This document shows positions 59,791 through 64,000 of a stretch of 64,000 bases of DNA, piece after piece. The notes beneath the pieces were generated by a model. It was not told the DNA's origin. It searched no databases and worked only from the letters and a program-made list of their open reading frames with translations. Numbering within the stretch: position 1 is the first letter of the stretch; each line of letters starts with the position of its first letter. This stretch comes from Avena insularis (taxonomy: Eukaryota; Streptophyta; Magnoliopsida; Poales; Poaceae): contig CM042690.1 of assembly GCA_023614405.1 (NCBI GenBank), positions 665,268,802 through 665,332,801 on the forward strand, read 5' to 3'. The translations under genes and the position numbers were made by a program.

Positions 59791-60829
59791 TTAGTGTTTT
59801 TTCTGCTCCCACTGGGTGTGGTAGCCTCCATGCTGGCCATCTTCGCCTCTTTGCTACCACTCTTGGGAGTGTTCACCACCGTGCTAGCCCTCTTAGCGTT
59901 TTTGCTGCTACCGTTCGGTGTGGCATTTTGACTGGATCTCAGGGGTGTACTCTGCGGCGTGGTGCCTTTTGTCGTGCGACTCTTGGGCGTCCTCTTCTCT
60001 GGCATGGTCTCCTTGGTGACATTCTTCTTCGGGGTGCCCTTTACGGGATGCTCTTCTGCTCCTCTTTATGACACTCTCTGTAAGACTCTCCTCTGTTGAA
60101 GCCACCTCGATCGCACCAGCCTTAGTGATGCCATGGATCAGGTCACGCATGCCTTCTAAAAGTCCATCATCTCTATTGTCGAGTTCCAATTCCTCTCCAA
60201 CCGTGAGCACTACCAAGTGGAAGTAAACTTCACCTCTATAATGTTTCCTTGTAAACGGTATGACTAAATCCCTGGTATCTTTCACTTCGATAGCCTTTTT
60301 GCTCCTGTAACCATAATATAACAAACGTGCTTCCTAGGAGGACCCCATAGCACCTTCACACGTAACAATGCCATCAGGTCAGATAACTCTACCACTTCAG
60401 GGTCGTATCTACCAAGGATTACATCAAATTCGTCATAGAATTTTTCTGTGTCATCATCTAATTTTGCAGTATAATCCATGACACGTCTGACGATTACTTT
60501 GCCATCGTCAGGTTCTTCAGTATAGAAACCTCCGAGAGGTTCGAGAGATGGAGCGGCACCATCAGACCCAGCCCCAATGCCACCGCCACCATCACCAGCG
60601 TCATCGTTAGCTGGATCAACCTCGGTGGAAGTACCAGGACCAGGAGAAAGGCGAGGGCCCTTAGCAGCGGGAGCTACATTACATGGTGGACTAGCAGTGC
60701 CCCTTCTAACGGCAGCCACAATAGGATCAACTGTTGCCATGCCACCTCGACTATCAGGAGCAGTTCCCACAACAGCAATGTTTCGAGTGCTAGCAGAGTC
60801 CAGACCATGAGCTAGCTTCAGACCAGCAG

Positions 60830-61225
60830 CTCGTTGAACCCGAGCACGGGTTCAAGGAGGAGACAAGGCATCAGTCTTTGCAACAACAGTGGGGAAGCCT
60901 CCGGAAGCCTTAGTTTGCTCAACAGCGGCGATTGGGTCAACAGCGTCCAAATCAACAACAACACGAGAACGACCAGTACCAGCAGATTCCAGAGCACGGG
61001 TTCGCACAACTTGAGGACGGTTTCAAGGAGGAGCAACACACAAGGCGGCGGTCTTGGCAACAACAGCGGGACAGCCTCCGGATGCCTTAGTTTGCTCAAT
61101 AGCGGCATGGATTGGGTGAGCATCAGCCGCAGAAACACGGGCACGGGGACGGGGATGACCAGTACCAGCAGATTCCAGAGCAGAGTTTTCCACAACGGCA
61201 ATACGGGGACTCCTACAAGGAGGTT
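60830..61225 (-). repeat. 177-bp coding repeat near the transposase N-terminus
   Basis: About 2.5 copies with the shared phrases ALESAGTG, VDPIAA-EQTKASGG and PVVAKT. The plus-strand phrase ccttagtttgctcaa recurs 177 bp apart (about 60908 and 61085). The two inner copies both have TGA after SPP/APP, where the outermost has TGT (PPCRSP). Confidence 0.8.
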
Positions 61226-61850
61226 ACCTGACAGAAGCATGTCGCGGACGAGGAACCACATTTTTCTCAACAACAGCAGGGGTTCGAGTTAGACCTCCCT
61301 GTCCAATAATAGCTGGGCGACTCCTAGTAGCAGGAGCTTCCTCATCCACTATGTTACACACCAGCATAACCACGCGAAGCCTAACATGCTGTTTCATCAA
61401 CCCAATTAGCTGACTGTCACACGCTATAGGAACCCTGAAGCCTCGTTCATCAACGATCTTTGTAATCTAGTCTCTGGCCTCATTTCAGCAAGTTCACGCA
61501 CAGCAGCAACCAAACCAGGGACAGTGCATAACTGCACAGGCGCTACTTCCATCTTCAGACTTTGAGACTGTTTCCACATGCTCTTCCCATGTGCTAATTT
61601 AACGAGGTAGCCGCAGATGCTCACCAGAACCGTGTATTTGGGTTCAGCGGAGATCCTAGTTGACAGAAAATTGGAGACAAAACATAAGAATTGTTTGTCA
61701 GCGTCGTGCTAGCAAACAATTCTATGCTCGATATATCTCTGTAATGCTAATAGCCAGCTAGCAGTTATAGGTAGTGCGAATAGCAAAGAGAAGAGTAGCT
61801 CACCCGAAATTAGCTAGAAGTACTTCTTCCTCGGCAAAAGGATCTGCCAT

Positions 61851-62237
61851 CCTTCACGCTGCTCAGCTCGTCGGCGGTAGAAGCAGGCTAGATCATCGCA
61901 ACGGTTGGCACGGCATTCGGCATTAGAGCTCGGTAGCAGCGAGTAGGCGCAGCAACTTGGCGCCGAAAGTCAAATGCTCGAAGAGATCATTCTGGTTGGA
62001 GAGGGAATTTCGACGTCGCCGGTGCTAGGGTTCATGCGAAAGGAGGGAGGGAGTGGATTTGTGAATTTGGTCAACACACGATGCTCCTTTAGTATCTCGT
62101 TTCGCCTACGTAGTTGCCGTGTTGGCGCTCGCGTCATGGAAATATTACTGACATGAGGGTCCCGACTATCTACTTCACGGGGCAGTTTCACGGCATGTTT
62201 GGATTTGGTAAGGGTGAGACGAGTTTGCATCAAAATG
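61851..62237. promoter_or_regulatory. MULE right subterminal region and transposase promoter
   Basis: 387 bp between the transposase start and the right TIR. In autonomous MULEs the promoter overlaps the end of the element. No definite TATA box was picked out. Confidence 0.5.
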
Positions 62238-62346
62238 GCCCCTCTCGGTAGTTGGCGGCCCAACTTTTCGAAACGCGGTAATTTTAGGCAACTTAGGTAC
62301 CGCCATGCACTGGCCTGCCAACTTTGGTACCGTAGATGAACAAGCC
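62238..62346 (-). repeat. Right terminal inverted repeat of the MULE
   Basis: Inverted partner of 11279-11391. Shared blocks on the minus strand are AAAGTTGG (62325-62318), GGCCAG, CGGTACC, AAGTTGCCT, ACCGCG, AAAAGTTGG and GAGAGGGGC. Both ends begin with GG just inside the 9-bp duplication. Confidence 0.75.
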
Positions 62347-62355
62347 CCCCGTACG
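62347..62355. repeat. Target-site duplication of the giant MULE, right copy
   Basis: CCCCGTACG, matching 8 of 9 bases of 11270-11278. The original host site was palindromic, CCCCGTACGGGG. Confidence 0.8.
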
Positions 62356-62838
62356 GGGTAATAACTGCAGTCTTTATTTGATCATCCGGATTCAGGGGTA
62401 TCTGATGGAAACCAGAATACGCATCAATGAATGACAGTATCTCACATCCGGCCGTTGAGTCTGTGACTTGATCTATCCTAGGGAGCGGAAATGGATCTTT
62501 GGGACGCGCCTTATTCAGGTTCGTGTAATCAATGCACATGCGCCATACCACAGCCATGTTCAGATCATCTTTCTTTTTCTCCACAAGCACCGGGTTAGAG
62601 AGACAATCCGGATAGAGTACTTCCATGATAAATTTGGCCGCTAGGAGCCTAGCTATTTCGTCTCCAATGAATTTCCTTCTGTCTTCGGCAAAACGCCGGA
62701 GAGGTTGCTTTATCGGCTTAGCCTCGGGTCTTACGTTTAATGAGTTCTCAACCAACTCCCTCGGTACACCTTGCAGATCCTAAGTAGACCAAGCAAAGAT
62801 ATCCCGATTATCACGGAGGAAGTTGACGAGCTCGCTTT
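62356..62838 (-). pseudogene. Gypsy reverse transcriptase N-terminal part (host element)
   Basis: Contains RFAEDRRKFIGDEIARLLAA, CIDYTNLNKARPKDPFPLPR and FIDAYSGFHQIPLNPDDQIK, ending at ITPYG where the MULE begins. In-frame TAGs lie at 62779-62781 and just after LSSK near 62840. The domain continues at 11269 on the same strand. Confidence 0.88.
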
Positions 62839-63790
62839 CCTATTTGCTGCTTAACCCGGCACCAATGGTCACGGTGCGCTCTGGCAACTGATCATCAATT
62901 GGCACTTTCTTCGTGTCCTTGGTTGCTTGGAATGATACGCTCCCGCGCGGGTGGGTCAGAGCCGTCATATGTTGTTGCGCGGATTGAGCTAATGCCGCCA
63001 CTTCCAGTATCTTCCTTTTTTCTTGAGCTATCACGAGTGACTCGGCTAAGTTAGATCCGGCTGAGGTGCACTCGATCAAACGCCGGAAGTCCCCTGATAC
63101 AGTTATCACGCCCCTTGACCCGAGCAGCTTCATCTTAAGGTAACTGATGTGGGTAGTTGCCATGAACTTGTTCAGCGCTGGCCTGCTGAGTAACTCATGA
63201 TAAGCGCTCTCCAGATTCACCACTTCGAATTCCAAGTTTTCAGTCTGGCAATTGTATCTTGTGCCGAATAACACGTCAACCCGGACCTTACCAATTGGCT
63301 CACAGGAAATACCTAGTACAATGCCATGAAAGGTGGTCCTCGTTGCTTGCAACATGTTCTCTGTTATTCCCAACTTGTGCATGGTATCCTTGTACATAAT
63401 GTTGATACTACTGCCATTATCCATTAGTACCTTGGAAAACCTTACATTGAGATTCGGCCCGATGAACGTCGGATCCAGGACCAGAGCATAGGTTCCCGGG
63501 CTAGGCATGATCTTTGGGTGATCCTTGATACTCCATGTAATCTCTTGATCCGCCCAAGGCATATATCTAACTACTGCTGGCATTACTGCGTTCACCTCCA
63601 TATGCCGGTGCTGCAAGCTTTTCCGGTCATTCTCTTCCGTGGTAAACACACAGTAGCTCTGATGATGCTCCCTGTACTCGTTTCGTCCCTCATTCTCGTG
63701 GTAACCTTGACCTTGTTGCTGGTTATTGCCTACTTGATGTACTGCGTCCCTTCTTTCCGGATTCTCGTACCTTGGTGGGTGCCAACTATC
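62839..63790 (-). pseudogene. Gypsy gag C-terminus and aspartic protease (host element)
   Basis: The protease region has VLMDNGSSINIMY as the active-site motif (D-x-G-S-S type; asparagine precedes the glycine) and a long C-terminal part (ESAYHELLSRPALNKFMATTH). Upstream is a Gln/Asn/Glu-rich linker (about 63780-63650) that should be the end of gag. The rest of gag is replaced at about 63770-63860 by GC-rich repeats and an LTR. Confidence 0.8.
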
Positions 63791-63856
63791 ATGGTGGGCG
63801 CCAACTGTCGTGGTGGTGGCACGGTGGGTGCCACGGTGGGCGCCAACTGTCGTGGT
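63770..63856. repeat. Short GC-rich direct repeats at the Gypsy/LTR junction
   Basis: Three imperfect copies of gtgggcgccaactgtcgtgg mixed with ggtgggtgcca. The gcgccaactgtcgtgg phrase resembles sequence beside LTRs of this Gypsy group (primer-site region), so the junction may be rearranged rather than a clean insertion. Confidence 0.6.
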
Positions 63857-64000
63857 TAGCCCGGGTACGGTGCGGTCAAAGCAAGTGCTGACCAGGTCAC
63901 CTCAAGGCAGGCCGAATCACGGTGTGACCCGGCCCATGGAGCATCTCCTTAACTATGGTCCGACCGGCATAAAATATATGCCAGCCACATTTATCTATCT
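63857..64000 (+). mobile_element. Gypsy LTR, 5' part, runs off the window
   Basis: Collinear with 7861-7985 of the LTR at 7814: shared ggtcacctcaaggca, gccgaatcacgg and acccgg phrases in the same plus orientation. The first 40 or so bases of the LTR are missing or diverged. Its orientation is opposite to the adjoining gag/pol fragment, so it belongs to another element. Confidence 0.65.

Larger units (their letters stand above)
56663..61850 (-). pseudogene. MuDR-type MULE transposase, broken
   Basis: Exon 1 (61850-61804, MADPFAEEEVLLANF) ends at a gtgagc donor and exon 2 starts at 61655 (ISAEPKYTVLVSICGYLV). A variable region with coding repeats follows, then a KVLWGPPRKH and YRGEVYFHLVVL segment (about 60400-60200). 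The MuDR domain is VGTEFRSMHEFRMLFRHF to CPWRIT (about 58960-58740). The catalytic core (58593-57036) has LDGHNWMFPVAFGLFETET, the DDE residues in VDNNVLTG, STDACKGL and NNLTECLNN, a SWIM finger (CTCLEWQHTEKPCDHA) and a zinc knuckle CKTCHLIGH. A last exon (56954-56663) follows an 81-bp intron. Lesions: frameshifts near 60330, 60040 and 58180, TAA at 58311-58309, and TGA at 57073-57071 inside the knuckle. The gene lies where an autonomous MULE carries it. Confidence 0.85.
11279..62346 (-). mobile_element. Giant Mutator-like element (MULE), about 51 kb, with gene cargo
   Basis: Three lines of evidence define one unit. First, the host Gypsy reverse transcriptase reads up to ITPYG at the right edge and resumes at YGAYCYRTMPFG at the left edge, so the whole interval is an insertion. 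Second, the flanks share a 9-bp direct repeat (8 of 9). Third, the two ends are inverted repeats of roughly 110 bp. A MuDR-type transposase begins 496 bp inside the right end and reads inward, as in autonomous MULEs. Subtracting the later CACTA and LTR insertions leaves about 30 kb of original element, far larger than typical MULEs. The transposase is broken, so present activity is unlikely without help in trans. A composite of two neighbouring MULE ends mobilised together is an alternative. Confidence 0.75.

Noticed and set aside
60834..61292. Plus-strand 152-codon ORF rich in Ser/Asn/Thr
   Set aside because: It is the opposite strand of the transposase N-terminal coding repeats. It has no independent start context or family resemblance.
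1..64000. tRNA, rRNA or other standard RNA genes
   Set aside because: No cloverleaf with A and B boxes or rRNA core phrase was found by eye; a covariance-model scan would be needed to exclude them fully.

Overview
This window looks like intergenic chromosome sequence from a grass, most likely a pooid such as the Triticeae or an oat/ryegrass relative. The evidence is several nested layers of plant transposons: two Gypsy LTR retrotransposons with an antisense 'putative gypsy type transposase' gene, a CACTA element with CACTAGTGGAAAA-type ends, a non-autonomous LTR retrotransposon family and a Mutator-like (MULE) transposase. The species cannot be fixed from the sequence alone. Nearly all genes have spliced plant structures and most carry stop codons or frameshifts.

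Layout, oldest layer first. (1) A minus-strand Gypsy element is the host. Its pol gene runs from about 63.8 kb (protease, start of reverse transcriptase) and continues at 11.27-8.61 kb (rest of reverse transcriptase, RNase H, integrase). (2) It was cut in its integrase end by a second Gypsy copy of the same family on the plus strand. That copy fills 1-8607 with RNase H/integrase, a long antisense gene and a 3' LTR at 7814-8607; its left part lies outside the window. (3) The host reverse transcriptase was also cut in the middle by one 51-kb unit, 11279-62346. This unit has diverged terminal inverted repeats and a 9-bp target duplication with one mismatch. A decayed MuDR-type transposase starts about 0.5 kb from its right end. 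I read it as one giant MULE.

The MULE carries unusual cargo. From left to right it holds an F-box/DUF295-like pseudogene, two DEDDy 3'-5' exonuclease (WRN/WEX-like) genes facing each other, two tandem zf-XS (SGS3/FDM-type) genes, about 11.4 kb of a 48-bp minisatellite, a SINA-like ubiquitin-ligase fragment, a small ORF with a ubiquitin-interacting-like motif, a GRF zinc-finger gene and the transposase. In Arabidopsis, relatives of the exonuclease and zf-XS proteins act in RNA silencing. The F-box, SINA and UIM-like genes point to the ubiquitin system. One exonuclease gene (17246-16593, minus) is uninterrupted with all catalytic residues present. The others are broken or unproven.

Younger insertions inside the MULE are a complete 11.3-kb CACTA element in the minisatellite (22788-34107, TSD tgt), a 5'-truncated LTR retrotransposon copy (36948-39573), and a near-complete copy of the same LTR family in opposite orientation (49365-56146) that splits the second exon of the GRF gene. 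The minisatellite also carries a nearly identical 1040-bp tandem duplication (42661-44740), so it has been rearranging recently. The last 140 bp of the window are the beginning of another Gypsy LTR in plus orientation.
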